Assembly: GCA_045613125.1 (NCBI GenBank)
Contig: JAZLAM010000014.1
Location: 1 to 50,074 of the forward strand
Source: JAFTYO01 sp045613125
Lineage (GTDB): Bacteria; Pseudomonadota; Alphaproteobacteria; RF32; CAG-239
Direction: 5' to 3'
DNA: 50,074 bases
Shown: positions 8,789 through 17,751 of the stretch, piece after piece
Layout: every line of letters begins with the position of its first letter
How positions within the stretch are numbered: the stretch's first letter is position 1
The notes under the pieces: generated by a model
Told to the model about the DNA's origin: nothing
The model's database searches: none
The model's input: only the letters and a program-made list of their open reading frames with translations
Made by a program: the position numbers and the translations under genes

Positions 8789-10459
8789 GTGAAAGAAGAA
8801 TCAAAAAGTTTATATTTAGCTATAGTTGCCTCAATTTTAATTATATTCGGAGTTAATCATTTTTTTCCGTCTCAAAAAGTTATAACAAATTCAAAAGAAG
8901 AAATTGTAGACACTCCAGCAGTTGCAGATTTAAATACAAACATAAACCTTATTCAAGAAAATATACTACCTGCTAAAGAAATTGCAGAACTTGAAAATAA
9001 TATAACTGTAGAAAGCCCTAATATAAAAGGTTCTATTAGAATAAAAGGATCACGTTTTGATTATCTTAGTTTAACAAAATATAAACAAACTCTTGAAGAA
9101 AACAGTGAAAATGTTGAACTTTTACAACCGGCTAAAACTTTACTTCCTTATTTTGCCGAATTTGGCTGGTTAAGTTCTTCATCAGATATTAAGGTTCCTA
9201 ATTCAGAAACCGTATGGCAAGTTATCGGTGATAAATTAACACCTGAAACTCCTGTTACATTAATTTGGAATAACAATCAAGGATTGAAATTTATTAAAAC
9301 TATTTCCGTTGATGAAAACTATCTTTTCAACATAACACAAACTGTAGAAAACAACACTCAAAATCCGATTATATTATACCCTTATGGTTTAATTAGCCGC
9401 AAAATTGATATGAAATCTCAAAAACGTTCTGTAGTTCACGAGGGATTTAGTGGTGTTATAAACGGTTCTCTTGAAGAAGTAAAATTTAATGACCTTGATG
9501 AAAAAGAAAGTGAAATTTTTGAAACTCAAAAAGGTTGGTTTGGTTTCTCAGACAGATATTGGTTTACAGCTATCATCTTAGATCATAACACTAACTCTTC
9601 GATCAAAATAAGCCGTAACAACAACGATGTTTTTCAAACAGATTATAGAGGACCAGCAGTCACAATTGCCACGGGTTCTGCATCTACCAATACGGTTCGT
9701 TTTTATGCAGGGGCAAAGGAAATAAAACTGCTGGATAAATATACCGATGAAAATCAAATTGAAAAGTTTGATTTAGCCGTAGATTTTGGCTGGTACTATT
9801 TCTTAACCAAACCATTTTTCTACATTTTAACATTTTTATACAGTATTATAGGTAATATGGGATGGGCAATCTTGCTATTTGCCGCATTATTAAGACTTGT
9901 TATGTTCCCAATTGCCAGCTCTTCTTATGAAAGCATGTCGAAAATGAAGAAAATGCAACCTAAAGTTATGATTTTACAAGAACTATACAAAAACGACAGA
10001 ATGCGCTTACAACAAGAAACCATGGACTTGTATCGCAAGGAAAAAATTAATCCAGCTGCCGGATGTTTACCATTATTTATACAAATCCCCGTATTTTTCT
10101 CACTTTATAAAGTACTAAACATAGCGATTGAAATTAGGCACGCTCCCTTTATAGGCTGGATTAGAGATTTATCAGCGCCAGATCCTCTCACAATTTCTGT
10201 ATGGTCACATATACCTTTACCATCACTATTAGATATTGGTATTTGGCCTATCTTAATGGGATTTACAATGTGGTTCCAACAAAAGCTGAATCCTGCTCCG
10301 ACCAATAAAGACCAAGCTCGTATGTTTGCAATGATGCCATTTATTTTCACTTTGATGTTAGGTCAATTTGCATCTGGTCTTGTCATTTATTGGACATTAA
10401 GTAACATTCTTTCCATTATTCAACAAAAATATATAATGAAAAAACATGGTGTAAACTAA
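8789..10459 (+). CDS. yidC: Membrane protein insertase YidC
   Basis: This 556-residue protein has the Gram-negative YidC layout: an N-terminal transmembrane anchor (residues 8-26), a large periplasmic domain (about 50-330), and a C-terminal five-helix insertase core starting near residue 345. The core shows RLVMFPIASSSYESMSKMKK, QPKVMIL and PAAGCLPLFIQIPVFFSLY. It inserts inner-membrane proteins alone or with SecYEG. The start is GTG at 8789, supported by CAGGAG eight bases upstream; the 81-base gap after yidD holds only a weak AT-rich hairpin. The stop overlaps the engB ATG (TAATG). Confidence 0.96.
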   Translation: MKEESKSLYLAIVASILIIFGVNHFFPSQKVITNSKEEIVDTPAVADLNTNINLIQENILPAKEIAELENNITVESPNIKGSIRIKGSRFDYLSLTKYKQTLEENSENVELLQPAKTLLPYFAEFGWLSSSSDIKVPNSETVWQVIGDKLTPETPVTLIWNNNQGLKFIKTISVDENYLFNITQTVENNTQNPIILYPYGLISRKIDMKSQKRSVVHEGFSGVINGSLEEVKFNDLDEKESEIFETQKGWFGFSDRYWFTAIILDHNTNSSIKISRNNNDVFQTDYRGPAVTIATGSASTNTVRFYAGAKEIKLLDKYTDENQIEKFDLAVDFGWYYFLTKPFFYILTFLYSIIGNMGWAILLFAALLRLVMFPIASSSYESMSKMKKMQPKVMILQELYKNDRMRLQQETMDLYRKEKINPAAGCLPLFIQIPVFFSLYKVLNIAIEIRHAPFIGWIRDLSAPDPLTISVWSHIPLPSLLDIGIWPILMGFTMWFQQKLNPAPTNKDQARMFAMMPFIFTLMLGQFASGLVIYWTLSNILSIIQQKYIMKKHGVN

Positions 10460-11100
10460 TGATTAATAATGATTTTCATTTTGATGCAAAAACATTAGAG
10501 GCCGGCCGAAAACTATTTACCCGTCAGTGTAATTTTATGCTGAGTGTGGCTAATTTAGATCAACTTCCAGCCTCTGATAAAAATGAAATAGCATTTGTTG
10601 GTCGTTCAAACGTAGGAAAATCAAGTTTAATAAATGCGCTTTTTAACAAAAGCGGATTGGCAAAAACATCATCAACACCGGGACGTACGCAACAACTTAA
10701 TTTTTTTAATCTTGATGATAAACTGTATTTAGTTGATTTACCGGGATACGGTTTTGCAAAAGCACCTCCGGAAGATGTTAAAAGATGGCAAAAAACTATG
10801 AGCTTATATTTACAAGGTCGCCCTAATTTACGACGCGTCTTTTTAATGATTGACAGTCGACATGGTATAAAAAAAATTGATGAAGATATAATGAAAACAC
10901 TTGATATTTCCGCCGTGACCTATCAAATTATACTTACAAAGACTGATAAAATAAGCCGTACAGAATTAAGCCAATTGATAGACCATACACAAACAAACCT
11001 TAAACTGCACCCTGCAGCACACCCTATCGTATTTGCAACCAGTTCTGAAAAAAAGGAAGGTTTAGAAAATATAAGAGCTGAAATATCAATGTTGTGTTAA
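10459..11100 (+). CDS. engB: Ribosome biogenesis GTP-binding protein YihA/YsxC (EngB)
   Basis: This 213-residue GTPase of the TrmE-Era-EngA family takes part in large-subunit assembly. G1 is GRSNVGKSSLIN (about residues 48-59), the G2 region is TSSTPGRTQ, G3 is DLPGYG and G4 is TKTD, in the order and spacing of EngB. Translation is coupled to yidC by a one-base TAATG overlap. A position after yidC is common in alphaproteobacteria. Confidence 0.95.
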   Translation: MINNDFHFDAKTLEAGRKLFTRQCNFMLSVANLDQLPASDKNEIAFVGRSNVGKSSLINALFNKSGLAKTSSTPGRTQQLNFFNLDDKLYLVDLPGYGFAKAPPEDVKRWQKTMSLYLQGRPNLRRVFLMIDSRHGIKKIDEDIMKTLDISAVTYQIILTKTDKISRTELSQLIDHTQTNLKLHPAAHPIVFATSSEKKEGLENIRAEISMLC

Positions 11101-11144
11101 AGAATATTTATTTTAATTTATATATCAATAACTGTATTTTTGGT

Positions 11145-11173
11145 TTGGAATTTCAAAGTATTTACTTTATATT
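11145..11173 (+). promoter_or_regulatory. Promoter for ligA
   Basis: TTGGAA (11145-11150) and TATATT (11168-11173) are separated by 17 bases, in the gap between engB and ligA. Confidence 0.5.
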
Positions 11174-11199
11174 GAATCTTAATAAATATGGAGGTAAAT

Positions 11200-13278
11200 A
11201 TGCATAATTACATTAGTTCAATAACTGAAGAACAAGCAATTAAAGAACTGGAATTTATTGCTAAAGAAATGGCAAAAGCCGATATTGCATATTATCAAAA
11301 TGATGATCCGTATTTAACAGACGCCGAGTATGATGAATTAAAACTCAAAAATGAATTATTAGAAAAAAAATTTCCTCATCTTATTCGTGAAAACAGCCCT
11401 TCAAAAAAGATAGGAGCTCCCATAAAATCTGATTTTTCCAAAATTGAGCACAAAGTACCAATGCTTTCATTAGGTGATATTTTTTCTGAAAATGAATTGA
11501 TTGATTTTGTAAAAAGTGTTCAAAGGTTTTTAAATACAGATTCTGATATAGAAATGACATCAGAACCAAAAATGGACGGTTTATCTTTTTCAGCCCGTTA
11601 CGAAAACGGAGTTTTAGTTAAAGGCGCAACAAGAGGTGATGGCAAAACAGGTGAGGATATAACTCAGAATCTAAAAACAATTAAAGATTTACCTCATTTT
11701 GTTAACGCTCCTGATTTTCCTAAAATAATAGAAGTAAGAGGTGAAGTTTATATGTCAAAAAATGATTTTTTTGTTTTAAATGAAAAACAAAAAAATCAAA
11801 ATAAAAAAACATTTGCCAACCCCAGAAATGCTGCTGCAGGTTCTTTAAGACAACTTGATGCCAATATCACAAAAGAACGTAACTTAAGCTTAATTGTTTA
11901 TACTTGGGGTGAAGTATCTGATATAAATTGGAAAACTCAAGATGAATTTTTACAAAAAGTAAAAAAATGGGGATTTCCGGTAAATCCGTATAATAAACTT
12001 TGTAACAATCTGCAAGAAGTGGTAAACAGTTACGAAACATTGTTACAAATAAGAGCTGATTTACCGTATGATATAGATGGCATTGTTTATAAAGTAAATT
12101 CGTTAGAATTACAGTCAAGGCTTGGTTTTCTCACCAGGACTCCTCGTTTTGCCATAGCTCATAAATTTCCGGCAGAAAAAGCCATAACAAAAATTAATAA
12201 TATACGCATACAGGTAGGGCGGACAGGAGCATTAACACCTGTTGCCGATTTAGAACCTATTAATGTCGGTGGCGTCATGGTATCTCATGCAACACTTCAT
12301 AATGAAGATGAAATAAAAAGGAAAGATATCCGCATTGGTGATTATGTCCAAATTCAGCGTGCCGGAGATGTAATTCCACAAGTAGTATCAGTCGTTTTAG
12401 AAAAAAGAAAACATAATTTACAAGAATTTGAGTTTCCCCATACTTGTCCTGAATGTGGTGCTCATGCCATAAAAGAAGAGGATGAAGCTGTTAGGCGTTG
12501 TACCGGAGGTTTAAGTTGTCCGGCACAGGCAATGGAACGGATAAAACACTTTGTATCAAGAGATGCTTTTAATATAGAAGGATTAGGCTCAAAAATTATA
12601 GAAGATTTTTTTAAAGAAGGAATTTTAACTAATCCGGCTGACATATTTACATTAGAAGAAAGAAACGGCGGAGACGATTTGTTCTCTCAAGCACAAGGAT
12701 TACATCTTGAAAAAAGAGATGGCTGGGGGCAAAAATCGATTGATAATTTATTTAAGGCTATAAGAGAAAAAAGAAATATCAGTCTGCAAAAATTTATATA
12801 TTCGTTAGGAATAAGACAGGTGGGTTCTGCCACATCATTATTAATTGCAAAAAATTATATTTCTTTCGAAAATTTCAGAACGTTAATGCAAAAAGAATAT
12901 ATTGATAAGCTTATAAATATTGATGGTATAGGACCAGCTATGGCTAAAGATATCGTAGAGTTTTTTAAAGAAGATCACAATAATCAAATTATAGACAAGC
13001 TGCTACAATTTGTTAGCGTAAAAGATTATGAACAACAAAACACTCTAAATTCTTTTTTTACTGATAAGACCATTGTGTTTACGGGAACTTTAGAAAAGAT
13101 GACACGCGCTGAAGCCAAAGCAATTGGGATAAAACTTGGGGCAAAAGTTGCCGGTTCAGTTTCAAATAATACTGATTTTGTAATTGTCGGAGCTGATGCA
13201 GGTTCGAAGGCAAAAAAAGCTATTGAACTGGGTATCTCTATATTAAATGAAGAAGAATTTTTAGATAAGATAAGATAG
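11200..13278 (+). CDS. ligA: NAD+-dependent DNA ligase LigA
   Basis: LigA seals nicks in duplex DNA using NAD+. The 692-residue protein shows an NAD-binding Ia segment (AYYQNDDPYLTDAEYDEL), the adenylated Lys124 in the KMDG motif, RGDGKTGED, an OB fold, a four-Cys zinc site (CPEC and CTGGLSC, near residues 415-435), helix-hairpin-helix repeats and a C-terminal BRCT domain (about 615-692). The ATG at 11188 contains the GGAGGT that serves as the ribosome-binding site of the ATG at 11200, so the downstream start is chosen. Confidence 0.96.
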   Translation: MHNYISSITEEQAIKELEFIAKEMAKADIAYYQNDDPYLTDAEYDELKLKNELLEKKFPHLIRENSPSKKIGAPIKSDFSKIEHKVPMLSLGDIFSENELIDFVKSVQRFLNTDSDIEMTSEPKMDGLSFSARYENGVLVKGATRGDGKTGEDITQNLKTIKDLPHFVNAPDFPKIIEVRGEVYMSKNDFFVLNEKQKNQNKKTFANPRNAAAGSLRQLDANITKERNLSLIVYTWGEVSDINWKTQDEFLQKVKKWGFPVNPYNKLCNNLQEVVNSYETLLQIRADLPYDIDGIVYKVNSLELQSRLGFLTRTPRFAIAHKFPAEKAITKINNIRIQVGRTGALTPVADLEPINVGGVMVSHATLHNEDEIKRKDIRIGDYVQIQRAGDVIPQVVSVVLEKRKHNLQEFEFPHTCPECGAHAIKEEDEAVRRCTGGLSCPAQAMERIKHFVSRDAFNIEGLGSKIIEDFFKEGILTNPADIFTLEERNGGDDLFSQAQGLHLEKRDGWGQKSIDNLFKAIREKRNISLQKFIYSLGIRQVGSATSLLIAKNYISFENFRTLMQKEYIDKLINIDGIGPAMAKDIVEFFKEDHNNQIIDKLLQFVSVKDYEQQNTLNSFFTDKTIVFTGTLEKMTRAEAKAIGIKLGAKVAGSVSNNTDFVIVGADAGSKAKKAIELGISILNEEEFLDKIR

Positions 13279-13291
13279 TCTGAATTTTTGT

Positions 13292-13319
13292 TTGAAATCA
13301 AAAAAATATATGATATAAT
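13292..13319 (+). promoter_or_regulatory. Promoter for the small secreted basic protein
   Basis: TTGAAA (13292-13297) and a perfect TATAAT (13314-13319) are spaced by 16 bases. This promoter falls inside the upstream extension of the reading frame, which supports the later GTG start at 13354. Confidence 0.6.
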
Positions 13320-13353
13320 CGTGCATATGTTTAATAGTTGTTTGGAGATTATA

Positions 13354-13758
13354 GTGAAATTACTTTTAACTATCTTAGTTTTGTGCCTTTTTATTAATGT
13401 AGAAGTTAGCGCTAATTTGCTTGAATCAGATGTAGCAAATGGTGAGGAAAAAATAACATCAATTGCCACAGAAGATGCTGATAACAAGGATGATATTTCT
13501 GTAACAAAAGAAAAACAAAATCAGTATAAAAAAAATTCTCCGGCAAAAAAATTAAATGCTGCTCAACTATTTGAGCAACAAATGCTTGCTAAGAAAAAAA
13601 ATAAAGATCGTAAAATAAAAAAAAGTACTCGAAAAAATAGTTCTTCTTCATCAAAAAGTAAACGTAATAAATCTAATCGATATGGTAAAAAGTCTAACAC
13701 TGGTGGCAGACGTAGTAGCGGACAACCCTCATTATCTTCAGGCATGTTTGTAAAATAA
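13354..13758 (+). CDS. Small secreted, strongly basic protein of unknown function
   Basis: I do not recognise a family. From a GTG start with GGAG upstream, the 134-residue product opens with a signal peptide (KLLLTILVLCLFI, cut near VSA-NL). Residues 21-60 are acidic and polar. Residues 60-134 are extremely rich in Lys, Arg and Ser, including five consecutive Ser in the RKNSSSSSKSKRNK stretch. Low complexity suggests an unstructured polycation that could bind peptidoglycan, LPS or nucleic acid, but this is conjecture. The frame is also open upstream to 13288, yet that stretch holds the promoter. Short spacing (17 bases) to the aas-like gene suggests co-transcription. Confidence 0.7.
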   Translation: MKLLLTILVLCLFINVEVSANLLESDVANGEEKITSIATEDADNKDDISVTKEKQNQYKKNSPAKKLNAAQLFEQQMLAKKKNKDRKIKKSTRKNSSSSSKSKRNKSNRYGKKSNTGGRRSSGQPSLSSGMFVK

Positions 13759-13775
13759 TTTATTAAGGATATATA

Positions 13776-16580
13776 ATGAACGGCATCATAAAAACCAGAC
13801 GTTTCCTTCCGTTGATGGTAACACAATTTTTAGGAGCGTTAAACGATAACCTTTTTAAAAATGCTTTATTAATATTGGTTACATTAAAAATGACCAACCA
13901 ATCAGATATTTTATCAAATGTGATAGCGGGTCTGTTTATTTTGCCGTTTTTTTTATTTTCTGCATGGGCTGGTGAGTTTGCTGATAAATATTCAAGAGAT
14001 AAAATTGCTAGAATCTTAAAAATAGTGGAAATAATTTTAATGATTGGAGTAGGTATTGCTTATTACACCAATAGTTTAGCATGTTTAATTGTCTTAGTAG
14101 CTCTAATGGGAGGGCAATCCGCATTTTTTGGTCCTGTCAAATACGCCTTACTTCCTCAACAACTGAATCCTGAAGAATTAATTGAAGGTAATGCATACAT
14201 TGAGGCCACTACATACATAGCTATTTTAGGTGGTTTAATTGCCGGAACACTATTATCCATTGAAACAAGTATATTTATACTAATAGCTTTAGCTATTATA
14301 GGATATATTTCATCTTGTAAAATATTACCTGCACCAGCTCCTCGTCCACAACTTAAAATAAATAAAAATCTATTCACAGCAATGAAACAGAATTTTATAT
14401 TTTTACGGAAACATAAATATATCCTACAAAGTATTTTAGGCGCAAGTTGGTTTTGGACAATAGGCGCTTTAGTCGCTGTTCAAATTTATCCGCTTTGCGG
14501 AAAAATAATAAATGCTGATAAAGGAACAATAACTTTTTTCTTAATATTGTTTTCTTTGGGAGTAGCCTTTGGTTCTTATGTATGTAATCGCATCTTAAAA
14601 GGTGAAATAAATATGATATACGTGCCATTGTGTGCGCTTGGTATGTCTGCTTGTTTATTTGAGATTTTTATTTTAAGTTCGAACTATCCAACTGCAACTC
14701 AAACTCTAAAATTTATAGAATTTCTTCAGGCCAAAAATTCTATCGGATTTTCAATAAGCTTATTTATGTTAGCATTTTTCGGAGGTCTTTACATCATCCC
14801 TCTTAATGCTTTTATGCAAAATCGTGCACCCAAAGCTTATACAGCATCTGTAATTGCCGGAAATAATATAATCAATTCTTTAGGAATGACAGGTTCTGCT
14901 ATTTTTGCAATTGTTTTATTTAAACTTGGTTTTACATTACCTCAATTATTTTTAATAATGAGCGTAGTATCCTTAATTGTTGCTATTTATATTTGTTCAT
15001 TACTACCTGATAACCTAACGCGATCAATTTTGCAAACTGTTTTACGTTTTATGTTTCGAACTCAAGTTACTGGATACACAAACTTCAAAAAAGCAGGATC
15101 CAAAGTTTTAATTATTGCTAACCACTCTTCACTTTGGGATGGTATTTTAATGGCTGCATTCATGCCTGAACGCATAACTTTTGCAATAACATCATCATGG
15201 ACAGGCAAGTGGTTTATGCCGATCATAAGATTATTGGTAGATTTTTATCCCCTTGATATGTTAAATCCTCTATCTATCAGAAATCTCATTGAAGAGATTA
15301 AAAATGGCAGAAAAGTAGTTATTTTTCCGGAAGGAAGAATTTCACTTACCGGAAAACTTATGCAAGTTTTTGACGGAGCAGCAATGATAGCATCAAAATC
15401 AGGAGCTAAAATTTTGCCTGTAAAAATATCCGGCGCCAATTATTCAAGTTTATCATACGTAAAAGATAAATTTTATACCAAAATGTTTCCCAAAATAGAT
15501 TTACACATTATGCCGGTATGCATATTTGACATTTCGCACGATAAAAATAGCAGGACACTTGCCACTAGAAAGCTATATGAAATTATGATAAATATGTCAT
15601 TAAATACAATCAATTATCCGGATACATTATTTAAAGCACTGTTAAATAGTGCAAAAATAAACAAAAAAAATCATATCATACTAGGAGATATCACAGGTCG
15701 TAAACTTTCGTACAATAGTCTTATAAAAAATGCCATTAGATATGGTGAAGCGTTAAATAAAATAATCGGCGACAAAACAAAAATAGGCATCTGTATTCCT
15801 TCCGGATTTACGTTTACAATTGTTTTTTGGGCTATTCAGTATTTAAATAAAACAACCATTATACTTGCAGAAAATAATATAGAAGAACAAATCAAAAATG
15901 CACAAATAGAAGTTTTAATAGGGAACAAAGATTTTACCAATATACCATGTACAACAATAAACATATCTAATATAAAAATTTCTAAATTTGTAAGAAAACA
16001 TATGTATTATCCTTGCAAAAAATCAGTAGTATTGTTTAAAAATAATCAAAAATTAGAATACCGCACACATGATATTTTAAAATCATATTATGAATTAGAT
16101 TGCGTATTACCGTTTAACTTAAAAGATATAGCTATCAATACTTTGCCATCTGATAACGCTGATAGCTTCATTTTATGCTTTATACTTCCCATTTTAAGTG
16201 GAATTAAAACATACTTCATTCATAAGGTAAACCCTAAGATATTATCTAACATATGCTACGACTTGGCTACAAGTATTATTTTTTCCGACAACGATACTTA
16301 TACAAAAAGTATGGATTACTCATCTTCTTTTGACTTTTTCAAAGTACGTATGGCTTTTAGCTTAGGAAAAAAAGTTGATTATACAACTTTGGAATATTGG
16401 CTAAAAAACTTTAACATCCGCATTTTGGAAGGATTTATTCCAGATAATAGTGCAATAATTACTACAATTAATACACCAATTTACTATAAATTTAATTCTT
16501 TAGGATGCAAAATATCCTCAGATAATATACTTTTAAATGAACTGGAATTTGATCAAATAGGATTTGCAACAATAAAATAA
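13776..16580 (+). CDS. Aas-like fusion: MFS flippase + PlsC acyltransferase + decayed AMP-binding domain
   Basis: The 934-residue protein combines an LplT-like MFS lysophospholipid transporter (about 1-415), a PlsC-type acyltransferase (about 430-610) and a remnant acyl-ACP synthetase domain (about 620-934). The acyltransferase is intact by motif: NHSSLWD at 449-455 (HX4D) and FPEGR around Glu519. The last domain keeps an N-terminal AMP-binding-like stretch but, where the ATP-binding Ser/Thr/Gly-rich loop should be (near residue 750), reads SVVLFKNNQKLEYRTHD. The later Thr-Glu motif and the mobile C-terminal domain are also missing; intact fusions exceed 1100 residues. The protein probably moves and re-acylates lysophospholipid in the inner membrane using acyl donors made elsewhere. 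AAGGA precedes the ATG. Confidence 0.85.
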   Translation: MNGIIKTRRFLPLMVTQFLGALNDNLFKNALLILVTLKMTNQSDILSNVIAGLFILPFFLFSAWAGEFADKYSRDKIARILKIVEIILMIGVGIAYYTNSLACLIVLVALMGGQSAFFGPVKYALLPQQLNPEELIEGNAYIEATTYIAILGGLIAGTLLSIETSIFILIALAIIGYISSCKILPAPAPRPQLKINKNLFTAMKQNFIFLRKHKYILQSILGASWFWTIGALVAVQIYPLCGKIINADKGTITFFLILFSLGVAFGSYVCNRILKGEINMIYVPLCALGMSACLFEIFILSSNYPTATQTLKFIEFLQAKNSIGFSISLFMLAFFGGLYIIPLNAFMQNRAPKAYTASVIAGNNIINSLGMTGSAIFAIVLFKLGFTLPQLFLIMSVVSLIVAIYICSLLPDNLTRSILQTVLRFMFRTQVTGYTNFKKAGSKVLIIANHSSLWDGILMAAFMPERITFAITSSWTGKWFMPIIRLLVDFYPLDMLNPLSIRNLIEEIKNGRKVVIFPEGRISLTGKLMQVFDGAAMIASKSGAKILPVKISGANYSSLSYVKDKFYTKMFPKIDLHIMPVCIFDISHDKNSRTLATRKLYEIMINMSLNTINYPDTLFKALLNSAKINKKNHIILGDITGRKLSYNSLIKNAIRYGEALNKIIGDKTKIGICIPSGFTFTIVFWAIQYLNKTTIILAENNIEEQIKNAQIEVLIGNKDFTNIPCTTINISNIKISKFVRKHMYYPCKKSVVLFKNNQKLEYRTHDILKSYYELDCVLPFNLKDIAINTLPSDNADSFILCFILPILSGIKTYFIHKVNPKILSNICYDLATSIIFSDNDTYTKSMDYSSSFDFFKVRMAFSLGKKVDYTTLEYWLKNFNIRILEGFIPDNSAIITTINTPIYYKFNSLGCKISSDNILLNELEFDQIGFATIK

Positions 16581-16583
16581 TTA

Positions 16584-17738
16584 TTAATCACTTCCTAAAG
16601 AGCTCCTACCTAAATTTATATGACGATTTACATCCATACAAAGTATAATACCAAAACTTGCCATAACTGAAAGCATAACAGTTCCACCGTATGAAATAAG
16701 CGGTAACGGAATCCCAACAACCGGAAGCAATCCTAAAACCATAGCTATATTAATAAATACATATAAAAAGTAGTTTGTGTTTAACCCTATAATAACAAGC
16801 TTTGCAAAATAGCTGGTAGTTCTAAATGCAAAAATATAACCATATATAATAATCACTAAATTAAGCAAAATAACCAACGAACCACCAAGTAGTCCAAATT
16901 CTTCCGATAACATTGTAAAAATAAAATCTGTATGTTTTTCCGGTAAGAAATTAAGGTGACTTTGCGTTCCATTTAAAAATCCCTTACCAAAAATTCCACC
17001 TGAACCAAGAGCTATTTTTGATTGTATAATATGGTATCCCGTACCTAGAGGATCTCTCTCCGGATCTAAAAAAGTTAGCACCCTATTTTTCTGATATTGG
17101 TGCAAAAATTGCCAAGCAATCGGGAGTGAAATTAGAGCACTGCCCCCTAATAATGCAAATTTCCACAATTGAACTCCAACCACAAAAAACACTACCATTG
17201 TTGTAAATAAGAGCATTAAAGATGTTCCTAAATCTGGTTGTAAAATTATCAATATTGCAGGAAATATAGCCATCAAAACGGGGGCAATTATTCCTCTGAT
17301 ACTTTTTATTTTTTGTAAATTACAACTATTAAAATATTTTGCCAATACCAATACTAAAGCAATTTTCATTAATTCTGACGGTTGTAGTTTAAATAGTTTC
17401 AAATCTATCCATCTTTGAGCTCCCATACCTACATGACCACCAACCTCTACTCCTATCAATAACAATAATACCAGAAAATATGCAATATATGAGTATTTCA
17501 AATATATTCTGATATCAATAAGAGAAAAAAACAACATAATAAATAAACAAAAACAAAATCTTATACCCTGAATCATTGCCCAAGGATAAAAGTTTCCGTT
17601 GGCTGCTGAATACAAAACTATAACACCTAATAGAGCAAGTAAAATTATACAAAAGATATAACCAAAGTTTAAGTTGAAAAACTTGTCTTTTAATGAAAGG
17701 TTTAACCCTTTAAATCTTTGTTCATAGTGTCTTGACAT
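16584..17738 (-). CDS. rodA: Peptidoglycan glycosyltransferase RodA (SEDS)
   Basis: RodA polymerises glycan strands during cell elongation together with PBP2. The 384-residue protein has about ten transmembrane segments and SEDS signatures: QPDLGTS, LDPERDPLGTGYH, FLPEKHTDFIF with the conserved Asp, and a late VGIPLPLISYGGT. It is the last gene of mreB-mreC-mreD-mrdA-rodA, 13 bases after mrdA. Only three bases separate its stop from that of the convergent Aas-like gene, so there is no dedicated terminator. Confidence 0.96.
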   Translation of the reverse strand: MSRHYEQRFKGLNLSLKDKFFNLNFGYIFCIILLALLGVIVLYSAANGNFYPWAMIQGIRFCFCLFIMLFFSLIDIRIYLKYSYIAYFLVLLLLIGVEVGGHVGMGAQRWIDLKLFKLQPSELMKIALVLVLAKYFNSCNLQKIKSIRGIIAPVLMAIFPAILIILQPDLGTSLMLLFTTMVVFFVVGVQLWKFALLGGSALISLPIAWQFLHQYQKNRVLTFLDPERDPLGTGYHIIQSKIALGSGGIFGKGFLNGTQSHLNFLPEKHTDFIFTMLSEEFGLLGGSLVILLNLVIIIYGYIFAFRTTSYFAKLVIIGLNTNYFLYVFINIAMVLGLLPVVGIPLPLISYGGTVMLSVMASFGIILCMDVNRHINLGRSSLGSD

Positions 17739-17751
17739 ATGTTTTCCTATT

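Noticed and set aside
11188..11199. Upstream ATG for ligA
   Set aside because: The four extra codons contain the GGAGGT ribosome-binding site of the ATG at 11200.
13026..13487. 153-codon minus-strand frame
   Set aside because: It is antisense to the BRCT end of ligA and to the promoter and signal peptide of the next gene.
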